A stretch of DNA of 64,000 bases from Flavobacteriales bacterium. GTDB taxonomy: Bacteria > Bacteroidota > Bacteroidia > Flavobacteriales > Flavobacteriaceae. Location of the stretch: NCBI GenBank assembly GCA_026993355.1, contig JALWTX010000002.1:1-64000 (forward strand), written 5' to 3'. The notes under the pieces were generated by a model. It did no database searches and had not been told where the DNA came from. It saw only the letters and a program-made list of their open reading frames with translations. The translations under genes were made by a program, and so were the position numbers. Positions 16,501 through 24,478 of the stretch are shown here, one piece after another; position 1 is the stretch's first letter, and each line of letters begins with the position of its first letter.

Positions 16501-17925
16501 ATGAAAGCATTTGAAGATACCATTATAGCTTTGGCAACACCCGCAGGTAGTGGCGCAATAGGCGTTATTCGTTTATCAGGACCTGAGGCTATCTCAATCG
16601 TAAATAAGTTTTTTAGTGGTAAATTCAAACCCAAAGATTTAACCAAGGTGCCTTCACATACGATTCATTTGGGTCATATCATTGATAAAAATCAAATTTT
16701 AGATGAGGTATTGGTAAGTGTTTTTAAAAATCCGCATTCTTATACCGGCGAAAATGTTGTAGAAATATCTGCGCATGGTTCCCCTTATATTCAACAGCAA
16801 ATTTTGCAATTATTTTTAAAAAACGGCGTGCGTCATGCTCAAGCCGGGGAGTTTACTTTACGGGCATTTCTCAACGGAAAAATGGATTTGTCCCAGGCTG
16901 AAGCTGTAGCCGATTTGATTGCGGTAAACAGTGCGGCATCGCATCAATTAGCCTTACAACAAATGCGTGGCGGGTTTTCTAATGAAATAAAAAAATTACG
17001 CGACGAATTGATTCATTTTGCTTCTTTAATTGAATTAGAATTGGATTTTGCCGAGGAAGATGTCGAATTTGCCGATCGCGCACAGTTTAAAGATTTAATA
17101 CAACGAATAAAACACACTTTGAAACGATTGATCGATAGTTTTGCCGTAGGCAATGTCCTTAAAGAAGGTGTACCGGTGGCCATTGTCGGTGAACCAAATG
17201 TGGGTAAATCCACTTTACTCAATGCTTTACTTAATGAAGAGCGTGCCATTGTATCGGATATTGCCGGGACAACCCGTGATGTCATAGAAGATGAATTGCA
17301 AATTAATGGTATCCGCTTTCGTTTTATTGATACAGCGGGGATCCGTCAAGCACAAGATGAAATCGAAAAAATAGGGATTCAAAAAACTTATAAAAAAATT
17401 GAGGAAGCCAAGGTAATTGTTTTCTTGATTGATGCTTGTGCATTGAGTAAAACGGCATCTTGCCATGCGGCACATCACCAAAAGGTATTAGATCAATTTG
17501 AAACCGAATTAAAAAGTATCAGCCAAAAATATCCGGAGAAAAAAATTTTGATTGTCGTCAATAAAATAGATAAAATAGACCGGAAAGATTATCAAATTGA
17601 CACCGGTAAATATCCGGTAATTGAAATTTCGGCTAAACAAAAAACAGGCTTGGATAAACTTACGACTGAATTGACCGGTTTGGTAAATAAAGGATTGTTA
17701 GATCAAAATGAAATAGTTGTGTCAAATGCTCGTCATTTTCAGGCACTCAATGAAGCCTTGGAAAGTCTGATGCAAATAGAGCAAGGTTTAGACAATCAAC
17801 TTTCGACAGATTTACTGACCATAGATATCCGTGCCGCTTTGCATAGTTTAGGGGAAATTACAGGTGAAATCACTACCGATGATTTGCTCGATAATATTTT
17901 TAGAAATTTTTGTATCGGAAAGTAA
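16501..17925 (+). CDS. mnmE: tRNA uridine-5-carboxymethylaminomethyl(34) synthesis GTPase MnmE
   Basis: A 474-residue GTPase that, with MnmG, modifies U34 in the wobble position of several tRNAs. The N-terminal folate-binding domain starts DTIIALATPAGSGAIGVIRLSG. The central helical domain holds an inserted G domain with GEPNVGKST (G1), DIAGTTRD (G2), DTAGIR (G3) and NKID (G4), and the protein ends in the invariant F-C-I-G-K. Length and all motifs are normal. It is followed by a bidirectional terminator. Confidence 0.98.
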   Translation: MKAFEDTIIALATPAGSGAIGVIRLSGPEAISIVNKFFSGKFKPKDLTKVPSHTIHLGHIIDKNQILDEVLVSVFKNPHSYTGENVVEISAHGSPYIQQQILQLFLKNGVRHAQAGEFTLRAFLNGKMDLSQAEAVADLIAVNSAASHQLALQQMRGGFSNEIKKLRDELIHFASLIELELDFAEEDVEFADRAQFKDLIQRIKHTLKRLIDSFAVGNVLKEGVPVAIVGEPNVGKSTLLNALLNEERAIVSDIAGTTRDVIEDELQINGIRFRFIDTAGIRQAQDEIEKIGIQKTYKKIEEAKVIVFLIDACALSKTASCHAAHHQKVLDQFETELKSISQKYPEKKILIVVNKIDKIDRKDYQIDTGKYPVIEISAKQKTGLDKLTTELTGLVNKGLLDQNEIVVSNARHFQALNEALESLMQIEQGLDNQLSTDLLTIDIRAALHSLGEITGEITTDDLLDNIFRNFCIGK

Positions 17926-17967
17926 CCTATACAAAATAAAGAAATAAAAAACATACAAAAAATAACT

Positions 17968-17996
17968 AAAAAGCCTTTATTTTCAAGGCTTTTTCT
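17968..17996. terminator. Bidirectional terminator between mnmE and the SPFH gene
   Basis: AAAAGCCTT/AAGGCTTTT stem with a 7-nt loop, flanked by A and T runs, located between convergent genes. Confidence 0.85.
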
Positions 17997-18033
17997 TTTA
18001 TTCATACTTATTTTTATGATATTTTGTATTATT

Positions 18034-18069
18034 AGGTACAAATTTGTACCTTTGTTGTACCTCAAAGGT
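18034..18069. other. Overlapping palindromes downstream of mnmE
   Basis: AGGTACAAATTTGTACCT is a perfect 18-bp palindrome at 18034-18051. It overlaps a second inverted repeat with 7-bp arms ACCTTTG/CAAAGGT around an 8-nt centre, TTGTACCT, which repeats the half-site of the first. No gene starts here, since the flanking genes are convergent. It might be a protein-binding or recombination site; the purpose is unknown. Confidence 0.45.
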
Positions 18070-18124
18070 GGTTACTTTTATTTTTGTACTTCCATCTTTC
18101 CTTTGTTTAAAAAGTGTAAAAAAA

Positions 18125-18958
18125 TTATTTTTCAGTATTCATAATGATAGGTAACCCATCCTTTCCACCGACAACAATTACTTTAGTGTTGGGCGATTCG
18201 GATAGTTTTAAGGTTGCTTCAATACCTTTCCAACGCAAGAGTTTATCCGAAATTCCCATTGAAACAATATCTTGAAAATCTTTGATGCCCTTGGCTTCGA
18301 TGCGTTTTCGTTCGGCTTCTTTTTTTTCTTTTTGTAAACGATATTCATACTCCAAAGCTTCTTGTTGTTGCTTAAGTTTGCGTTCGATGGCATTTTTTAT
18401 GGTAGCCGGCAAAGTTACATCACGAACTAAAATATTTTTTAAATGAACAAAATTATCGTTTAAAATTTTGTCGGTTTCATCAAAGATTTCTTTGGTAATG
18501 GCTTCACGTTTAGTAGAATAAATTTCTTCCGGTGTATAACGTCCTACGACATTTCTTGCGGCTGACCGGATAGATGGTTTGATGACATCATCGACATAAT
18601 TTAACCCCCGGAGTTTAACAAGCTTTGCCAAGTCTTTATGTCGTGGTTGAAACCATACTGTAGCATCTAATTGGATATCTAAACCATTAGAGGACAAGAC
18701 TTTCATACTTTCAAACAATTGTTGCTGACGAATATTTATCTTATAGACCTTATTCCAGGGTGCCACAAAATGAAAGCCTTCATTTAAAGGTATTTGTGTC
18801 GTATCCACACCACCGCTAAAAGGTTTATATAATACCCCTTTGTGTCCTGTTTGTATGGTGGTCATAGACGATAAAAGAAGGATAAATAAGACCAGTAAAA
18901 CAACTCCTGAAGCCAGACTGATTTTTAGTTTCCGATCGTTTTTTTGAAAATTCTCCAT
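18125..18958 (-). CDS. Prohibitin-family SPFH/Band 7 membrane protein
   Basis: A 277-residue protein with one N-terminal membrane segment (about residues 13-33) and an SPFH domain (GHKGVLYKPFSGGVDTTQIPLNEGFHFVAPWNKVYKINIRQQ... SIRSAARNVVGRYTPEEIYSTKRE). A charged coiled-coil stretch (KLKQQQEALEYEYRLQKEKKEAERKRIEAKGI) follows. The prohibitin-like layout points to oligomeric scaffolding at the inner membrane, often linked to FtsH-type proteolysis. It is monocistronic. The partner is not identifiable here. Confidence 0.9.
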   Translation of the reverse strand: MENFQKNDRKLKISLASGVVLLVLFILLLSSMTTIQTGHKGVLYKPFSGGVDTTQIPLNEGFHFVAPWNKVYKINIRQQQLFESMKVLSSNGLDIQLDATVWFQPRHKDLAKLVKLRGLNYVDDVIKPSIRSAARNVVGRYTPEEIYSTKREAITKEIFDETDKILNDNFVHLKNILVRDVTLPATIKNAIERKLKQQQEALEYEYRLQKEKKEAERKRIEAKGIKDFQDIVSMGISDKLLRWKGIEATLKLSESPNTKVIVVGGKDGLPIIMNTEK

Positions 18959-19079
18959 TTTATTTGTTTAAAATTTTAGTAAAAATACAAAAAAAGATAA
19001 GCCTTAAGTAATGTTTGCTAAAAATTATGAGATAATATTCTATTGTTTACGACATCTTTACATTTTAGAAAAAAAATCG

Positions 19080-19087
19080 TAGTTTTG
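19080..19087 (+). promoter_or_regulatory. -7 promoter box of the putative sphingolipid operon
   Basis: TAGTTTTG is an exact TAnnTTTG match 70 nt upstream of the first gene. It implies a leader of about 65 nt. Confidence 0.5.
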
Positions 19088-19157
19088 CTACTTGTTTTAA
19101 GTAATGACAAAAACGAATTGAAATTGCTTATGCATTGATATAATTAGACTATAATAT

Positions 19158-20333
19158 ATGAAGCCATTAGAAAAAAAATTAGCAGAATATCGCATTCCGC
19201 AAATGTTTATGGAACAAGGAATCTATCCTTTTTACCATCCCATAGAGACAGGACAAGATACTGAAGTTGTTTTGCGTGGAAAAAAAACTTTAATGTTTGG
19301 CTCAAACAGTTATTTGGGCTTAACACAACATCCTGAAATTATTGAAGCTGGAAAAAAAGCCTTGGATAAATATGGTACAGGTGCTTCTGGTTCTCGTTTA
19401 ATGAATGGTAATTTGGACTTGCACGAAGAGTTGGAACAACAACTGGCCGATTTTGTCGGAAAAGAAGCTGCCACCGTATTTAGTACCGGATTTCAATCTA
19501 ATTTAGGCAGCATTGCCGCTTTGGCAGGGCGTAATGATTACATTCTTTTAGACGAAAAAAATCATGCTTCTATCATAGAAGGAACCCGTTTGTCTTTTGC
19601 CAAAGTCTTGAAATACAAACATAATGATATGGAAGATTTGGAGAAAAAACTCCAATCACTCGATCAAGACCGTATTATACTAATTGTAATGGATGGCATC
19701 TTCAGTATGGAAGGCGATATCGCACCTTTGGATAAAATAACAGATTTGGCCGATAAATACAATGCTTCCGTCTATGTTGATGATGCCCACTCATTAGGTG
19801 TTTTAGGTAAAAACGGAGCAGGAACAGCCGACCACTTTGGTGTAACAGACAAGGTTGATATCATAATGGGAACCTTTAGTAAATCTTTAGCTTCATTAGG
19901 TGGTTTTGTAGCCGGCAGTAAAGATGCGATCAATTATCTAAAACACAATGCCCGTGCGTTGTTATTCAGTGCTAGTATTCCACCGGCATCAGCTGCAACG
20001 GTTTTAAAAGCCTTGGAAATAATCAAGCGCGAGCCCGAACGTATCGACCGTTTATGGGAAAATACCAATTATGCAAAAAAATTATTGGTCGAAAATGGTT
20101 TTGATATAGGCGAAAGCACGACACCTATTATTCCGATACATGTAGGTGATGATATTAAAACATACCAATTGGCAACCTTGATGTTACAAGATGGTGTTTA
20201 TGTCAATCCGGTTGTACATCCTGCTGTCGAAAAAGGTAAAGCAATTTTACGTTACTCACTTATGGCAACTCATACCAAAGAACAAATTGATCGTTCAATA
20301 GACAGCCTGATTAAGTCAAGCAAAAAACTTTAA
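19158..20333 (+). CDS. spt: Alpha-oxoamine synthase, probable serine palmitoyltransferase
   Basis: A 391-residue fold-type I PLP enzyme. PLP lysine K242 sits in GTFSKSLASLGGF, with VDDAHSLG (D208, H211), the stacking histidine in NHASII (H136) and GTGASGSRLMNG. Members condense an amino acid with an acyl thioester: serine plus palmitoyl-CoA in SPT, cysteate in capnine (sulfonolipid) synthesis, alanine in BioF. SPT is preferred because the gene opens a five-gene operon with a GNAT acyltransferase, a PAP2 phosphotransferase and a CerR-like reductase, and because Bacteroidota make sphingolipids this way. No biotin genes are nearby. A cysteate acyltransferase role cannot be excluded. Confidence 0.8.
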   Translation: MKPLEKKLAEYRIPQMFMEQGIYPFYHPIETGQDTEVVLRGKKTLMFGSNSYLGLTQHPEIIEAGKKALDKYGTGASGSRLMNGNLDLHEELEQQLADFVGKEAATVFSTGFQSNLGSIAALAGRNDYILLDEKNHASIIEGTRLSFAKVLKYKHNDMEDLEKKLQSLDQDRIILIVMDGIFSMEGDIAPLDKITDLADKYNASVYVDDAHSLGVLGKNGAGTADHFGVTDKVDIIMGTFSKSLASLGGFVAGSKDAINYLKHNARALLFSASIPPASAATVLKALEIIKREPERIDRLWENTNYAKKLLVENGFDIGESTTPIIPIHVGDDIKTYQLATLMLQDGVYVNPVVHPAVEKGKAILRYSLMATHTKEQIDRSIDSLIKSSKKL

Positions 20334-20354
20334 GAATAACTAAAAAATTTATTT

Positions 20355-21482
20355 ATGGCACCTTTAGAAATCAAAGAAGTTCAGTCTAAAAAAGATTTGA
20401 AAAAATTTATTGCATTTCCTGATAAGCTTTATAAAGATAATCCTTACCGGGTGCCGCCATTGCATACCTTCGAAATGTCAACCTTGGACAAAACCAAAAA
20501 TCCTGCTTTTGAGTTTTGTGATGCCAAATATTGGTTGGCATATCGTGATGGAAAGATCGTGGGAAGAATCGCAGGTATTATCAACAAAAAATCTAATGAG
20601 ATATGGCAGGAAAAAAATGTACGCTTTGGTTGGATAGATTTTGTTGAAGATAAAGAAGTTGCCGATGCCTTGCTCAACAAAGTAATTGAATGGGGAAAAC
20701 AACAAGGTATGACCGGTATTCACGGTCCTTTGGGTTTTACTGATATGGATTTGGAAGGCATGCTCGTGGAAGGTTTTGACGAACTGTCAACACAAGCAGA
20801 AATATACAATTATCCGTATTATCCTCAGTTTATGGAAGCACTTGGTTTTCATAAAGATACTGATTGGTTGCAAATGGAATTAGATTTGCATATCAAAGAA
20901 GTTCCACCTAAAATAAAACGGATTTCTAAATTGGTTCAAGACAAATATGGATTGAAATATAAAAAGTTTAAAAGCTCAAAAGAAATTAAACCATATGCCC
21001 AACAGTTATTTGATTTGATTAACCTTTCTTACAAAGACTTATACGGCTTTGTGCCGCTGACACAAAAGCAAATCGATTATTATACCAAAATGTATTTTGA
21101 TATGGTCAATCCGAAATATGTCGGTATGGTGGTTGATAAAGATGATAAACTAATCGGTTTTGGCTTAGGCTTTTTATCTTTGTCCAAAGCCATGCAAAAA
21201 GCCAAAGGAAAAATGTTGCCGTTTGGTTGGTTTTACTTGCTCAAGGCCATGTATTTTAATGATACCATAGATTTATTATTGCATGCAGTTCATCCTGATT
21301 ATCAAGGTAAAGGCGTGCCGGCTATTTTTTACGAAAATATGACGCAGGCTTGTATTGATAACGGAGTGACCAAAGCTATTACCAGTCATATTTTAGAAGA
21401 CAATAAACCATCCTTACAAATGTTCAAAAATTTTAAACACCGCCAACATATGCGCCGCCGGATTTATGCCAAAGAAATTTAA
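20355..21482 (+). CDS. GNAT-fold acyltransferase, candidate bacterial ceramide synthase
   Basis: A 375-residue cytoplasmic protein with an N-terminal half starting APLEIKEVQSKKDLKKFIAFPDKLYKDNPYRVPPL and a C-terminal GNAT-like half (IGFGLGFLSLSKAM, then LLLHAVHPDYQGKGVPAIFYENMTQACIDNGVTKAITSHILEDNKPSLQMFKNF, where the QGKGV segment is the acyl-CoA loop). Bacterial ceramide synthase of the Caulobacter type is a GNAT-family acyl-CoA-dependent N-acyltransferase. Position 21 nt after the SPT-like gene makes N-acylation of the sphingoid base the most economical role. Function is inferred from fold and context. Confidence 0.7.
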   Translation: MAPLEIKEVQSKKDLKKFIAFPDKLYKDNPYRVPPLHTFEMSTLDKTKNPAFEFCDAKYWLAYRDGKIVGRIAGIINKKSNEIWQEKNVRFGWIDFVEDKEVADALLNKVIEWGKQQGMTGIHGPLGFTDMDLEGMLVEGFDELSTQAEIYNYPYYPQFMEALGFHKDTDWLQMELDLHIKEVPPKIKRISKLVQDKYGLKYKKFKSSKEIKPYAQQLFDLINLSYKDLYGFVPLTQKQIDYYTKMYFDMVNPKYVGMVVDKDDKLIGFGLGFLSLSKAMQKAKGKMLPFGWFYLLKAMYFNDTIDLLLHAVHPDYQGKGVPAIFYENMTQACIDNGVTKAITSHILEDNKPSLQMFKNFKHRQHMRRRIYAKEI

Positions 21483-21494
21483 TGAAGAAAACAA

Positions 21495-22397
21495 ATGATG
21501 CGTTTATCTAAAAAACTCAGTTTAGTGGATGTGGTTAACTTTATTTTTTGGTTAGCCATTTTCATTTTTTACCTTATTAGCTTTAAGCAATCTGTGTACA
21601 AATTACATGGTTTTTTACTCTTAACAGGTTTAGCTCTTTTTACCTTATATATCATCAAAATACGTAGCAAGTCGCATTTAACCAAAGTAGAAAAATACTT
21701 ATTGTTGATATATCCGGCGATCTTTCTAATCATGATTTTTGATGGCATTCACTTGGTATTGCCTTATATTAATTCAAATGTTTATGACCGCGAATTATAT
21801 AACATAGACCGATGGTTGTTAGGGGTTAATCCTACGGTTTGGATTGAACGTTTTATCAATCCGTATCTAACCGAATTAATGTACATATTATACTTTTTTT
21901 ATTTTCCCATGCCCTTAATTATATTAGGCTATTTGTATCAGAAAAAACAATATAAAGCGCTGGATAAAGCCTTGGTATTTATGTTTATTACCTACTATGG
22001 TGCTTATCTGCTTTATTTTTTAGTGCCCGCATTGGGCCCTCGTTTTTATCCCGAATTAGTAGCCCGGCAAAAAGTATCGTTAGATGGTTTATGGTTGACC
22101 GACCTCATTCGTAATACCATCAGCTCATTAGAGCACAATAAATTTGATGCTTTCCCCAGCTTGCATACCGCTATTACCTTGGCTACTGTACTTATTGTAG
22201 CCCAATACCGTAAAAAATGGTTGTGGTTTTTTATCCCGGTAATGACAGGCATTTTTATTTCTTTAATTTATTGTCGTTACCATTATTTTATCGATATGAT
22301 TGGTGGGGTCATTTGGACATTTATTGCTTTTTGGTTGACCGAAAAATTTTACGATAAATTATATCAAAAATATTTTGTTACTTTTATACACGATTAA
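21495..22397 (+). CDS. PAP2-superfamily membrane phosphotransferase (inositol phosphorylceramide synthase-like)
   Basis: A 300-residue protein with about six membrane segments. It has the PAP2 catalytic motifs C2 (FDAFPSLHTAITL, catalytic His) and C3 (SLIYCRYHYFIDMIGG, nucleophilic His and Asp), but no clear C1 KxxxxxxRP. This pattern fits the Aur1/PAP2_3 branch, which moves a phospho-headgroup onto ceramide, better than plain lipid phosphatases. It is 12 nt downstream of the GNAT gene in the same operon. I infer headgroup transfer or lipid phosphate removal in sphingolipid synthesis at the inner membrane. Confidence 0.75.
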   Translation: MMRLSKKLSLVDVVNFIFWLAIFIFYLISFKQSVYKLHGFLLLTGLALFTLYIIKIRSKSHLTKVEKYLLLIYPAIFLIMIFDGIHLVLPYINSNVYDRELYNIDRWLLGVNPTVWIERFINPYLTELMYILYFFYFPMPLIILGYLYQKKQYKALDKALVFMFITYYGAYLLYFLVPALGPRFYPELVARQKVSLDGLWLTDLIRNTISSLEHNKFDAFPSLHTAITLATVLIVAQYRKKWLWFFIPVMTGIFISLIYCRYHYFIDMIGGVIWTFIAFWLTEKFYDKLYQKYFVTFIHD

Positions 22398-22416
22398 ACT
22401 TATTTCCTTTAAGCCC

Positions 22417-23121
22417 ATGATAAAAAAAAATAATAACTGGCTTGATTTTGACCGTAATGATATTCATACATACATTATTTTACTTAGTGCGCCTGTTCTA
22501 TTAACCATTTATCGCTATCATGCCTACCCGGGTTATTTTACGCCTGATATAGATTTTGTCTCAGCAGCTGACCAAAATTTAAGTATCAACCAATTTTTGC
22601 GTTTTTTCGGTTTATTTTTTGTTTTACCGGCGCTATATATCAAATTTGTGATGCACAAGTCATTAAAAGATTTTGGCTTGGGCTTGGGCGATGTCAAAAC
22701 CGGTTTAAAAATTCTTAGTGTACTCATTCCGGTGGTGGTTATAGCTATTTATTTTGCGGCTAAAATGCCTGATGTGCAATCAGAATATCCCCTGGCAAAG
22801 TCTTTATTAACCGACCGGTCAAAATTGGCTTTTTATGAATTGGCTTATGTGGTGTTTTATTATATAGCTTGGGAATTTTATTTCCGGGGATTTTTATTAT
22901 TTGGGCTTAAAGACCGTTTTGGCGCTTTCAATGCGGTTCTTATACAAACCATTTCTTCATGCTTAGTCCATATAGGGAAGCCTGAAGGCGAAATTATCGG
23001 GTCGATAATAGTCGGCATCATATTCGGCCTTATTGCACTTAGAACCAGATCGATATGGTATGTTTTTATTTTACATGCCTTAATAGGTGTTTTAACCGAT
23101 TTATTTATAATATACCAGTAA
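22417..23121 (+). CDS. CPBP-family intramembrane metalloprotease
   Basis: A 234-residue multi-span membrane protein from the ATG at 22417 (a TTG at 22375 would overlap the previous gene). The CPBP motifs are W-E-F-Y-F-R-G (usually E-E-x-x-x-R, so the first Glu is Trp), SSCLVHIGKPEGE (His of motif 2) and FILHALIG (His of motif 3). Relatives are Rce1-type CaaX proteases and bacteriocin-immunity or lipid-related proteins. The loss of the first glutamate makes peptidase activity uncertain. Its place inside the lipid operon suggests a membrane-lipid role, for which there is no direct evidence. Confidence 0.8.
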   Translation: MIKKNNNWLDFDRNDIHTYIILLSAPVLLTIYRYHAYPGYFTPDIDFVSAADQNLSINQFLRFFGLFFVLPALYIKFVMHKSLKDFGLGLGDVKTGLKILSVLIPVVVIAIYFAAKMPDVQSEYPLAKSLLTDRSKLAFYELAYVVFYYIAWEFYFRGFLLFGLKDRFGAFNAVLIQTISSCLVHIGKPEGEIIGSIIVGIIFGLIALRTRSIWYVFILHALIGVLTDLFIIYQ

Positions 23122-23131
23122 ATTCAAAAAT

Positions 23132-24118
23132 ATGAAAATTTTAGTAACGGGTGCCAATGGTTTTATCGGCAGCAATTTGGTTAAACGATTGGTTTCAGAA
23201 GGACACCAAGTCAAAAGTTTAGTGCGTAAAACCTCTGATTTGACCTTTTTAGATGGCGTGTCAACCGAATTGGTTTATGGTGATATTTCTCATCCGCAAA
23301 GTTTGGAACAAGCACTACAAGACGTTGATCAAGTATTTCATGTTGCCGGATTGGCAGCCGATTGGGGACCTTATAAGTTATTTCATAATATAAATTTTGT
23401 GGGGACCCAAAATGTGGCAAAGGCCGCAGCTCAAGCGGGTGTCGATAAAATGATTTATATCAGCACGGTGGCTTTTCATGGTTTTGGTAAAATAAATATG
23501 ACCGAAGACTCTCCCGTCGCTGATAAGCTAATACCTTATGCTCAAACTAAATATATGGCAGAACAGTGGCTGTGGTATTTTCAAAATAAAACGGATATGA
23601 AAATTACAGCCGTGCGGCCCGGCAATGTGTATGGGGTAAATGATCGTACTTTTATGCTTAAATATTTAGAGGCCATGAAAACCGGCAAATTTATGGAAGT
23701 CAATAAAGGGCGCAGTAAAACCTGTCCGGTTTTTATTGACAACCTTATTGACATCATTACCTTAGTAAGCCGTGAAGACAAAGCAAACGGTCAAGCCTTT
23801 ATAGCCACAGATGGTTTAGATATCAATTGGCATACTTTTAACACCAAATTAGCTGAAGCATTGGGGGTAAAATTGCCCAAAGTATCCGTTCCTTACGCGG
23901 TAGCCTATCCGGTGGCCAAAATTTATTATGAGATTCATAAAAGTTTGGGCTTAAAGTCCGAGCCTTTTTTAACCCCTTACCGGATCAAGAATGGAGGAAA
24001 AGATTACCATTTTAGTATACAAAAACTTAAAAAATATTTTGGTTACCAACCTCAAACAGATTTAGATCCGGCTATTGAAAAAACAGTTAGATGGTACAAA
24101 TCTTTACCATCAAAATAA
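23132..24118 (+). CDS. NAD(P)-dependent SDR epimerase/dehydratase, candidate ceramide reductase (CerR-like)
   Basis: A 328-residue extended short-chain dehydrogenase: the nucleotide-binding TGANGFIGSNL at 6-16, a YxxxK pair Y136/K140 and the preceding STVAFHGFG. The best-fitting subgroup is the 3-beta-hydroxysteroid dehydrogenase-like group (PGNVYG). In bacterial sphingolipid synthesis an enzyme of this family (CerR) reduces the 3-oxo group of the SPT product. Lying 10 nt after the CPBP gene in the SPT operon, it is a natural candidate. The substrate is inferred from context. Confidence 0.72.
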   Translation: MKILVTGANGFIGSNLVKRLVSEGHQVKSLVRKTSDLTFLDGVSTELVYGDISHPQSLEQALQDVDQVFHVAGLAADWGPYKLFHNINFVGTQNVAKAAAQAGVDKMIYISTVAFHGFGKINMTEDSPVADKLIPYAQTKYMAEQWLWYFQNKTDMKITAVRPGNVYGVNDRTFMLKYLEAMKTGKFMEVNKGRSKTCPVFIDNLIDIITLVSREDKANGQAFIATDGLDINWHTFNTKLAEALGVKLPKVSVPYAVAYPVAKIYYEIHKSLGLKSEPFLTPYRIKNGGKDYHFSIQKLKKYFGYQPQTDLDPAIEKTVRWYKSLPSK

Positions 24119-24186
24119 ACTTCCGGGCTTATAAAAATTGATGATAACTATTTAATCAAGACTTAAAACATTCGGCTTATCTTTTG

Positions 24187-24194
24187 TATTTTTG
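24187..24194 (+). promoter_or_regulatory. -7 promoter box of the mutL operon
   Basis: TATTTTTG is an exact TAnnTTTG match 14 nt before the ATG at 24209. It is flanked by a small inverted repeat CGGCTT (24173-24178)/AAGCCG (24199-24204), which could hide or regulate it. Confidence 0.5.
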
Positions 24195-24208
24195 TAAAAA
24201 GCCGACTT

Positions 24209-24478
24209 ATGAGTTCATTTTTTAAATTAAACAAAAACAAGAAATTTTCTTATACGCCGCGTTATTATGATGAGCGTAAAGAAAGACTGGATAATCTTAA
24301 AAAACAATATGGCGATGAAGAAACCACTGCCGAACAGCGTATCCGCGGGAAAATAAGACGCCCGCGAAAGCAAACAATGCCCGGTATTTTTTCCGGGGCA
24401 AGCATGCGGACTTTCTTAATTTTGGGTATTTTGGTTTTAATCGTATATTATTTATTGCGTAAGTACAATTTGTTTTAA
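24209..24478 (+). CDS. Small single-span membrane protein upstream of mutL
   Basis: An 89-residue protein with a basic cytoplasmic part (FSYTPRYYDERKERLDNLKKQYGDEETTAEQRIRGKIRRPRK) and one C-terminal membrane helix (RTFLILGILVLIVYYLLRKY). I recall homologues in this place in other Flavobacteriia, sometimes misnamed riboflavin synthase beta subunit. No function can be read from the sequence. Its TAA overlaps the mutL ATG (TAATG), so translation is coupled. Confidence 0.7.
   Translation: MSSFFKLNKNKKFSYTPRYYDERKERLDNLKKQYGDEETTAEQRIRGKIRRPRKQTMPGIFSGASMRTFLILGILVLIVYYLLRKYNLF

Noticed and set aside
17926-18124. Integrated element at the 3' end of mnmE
   Set aside because: mnmE ends normally in F-C-I-G-K, and there is no integrase, second mnmE end or foreign gene nearby. 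Only the palindrome is left to explain.
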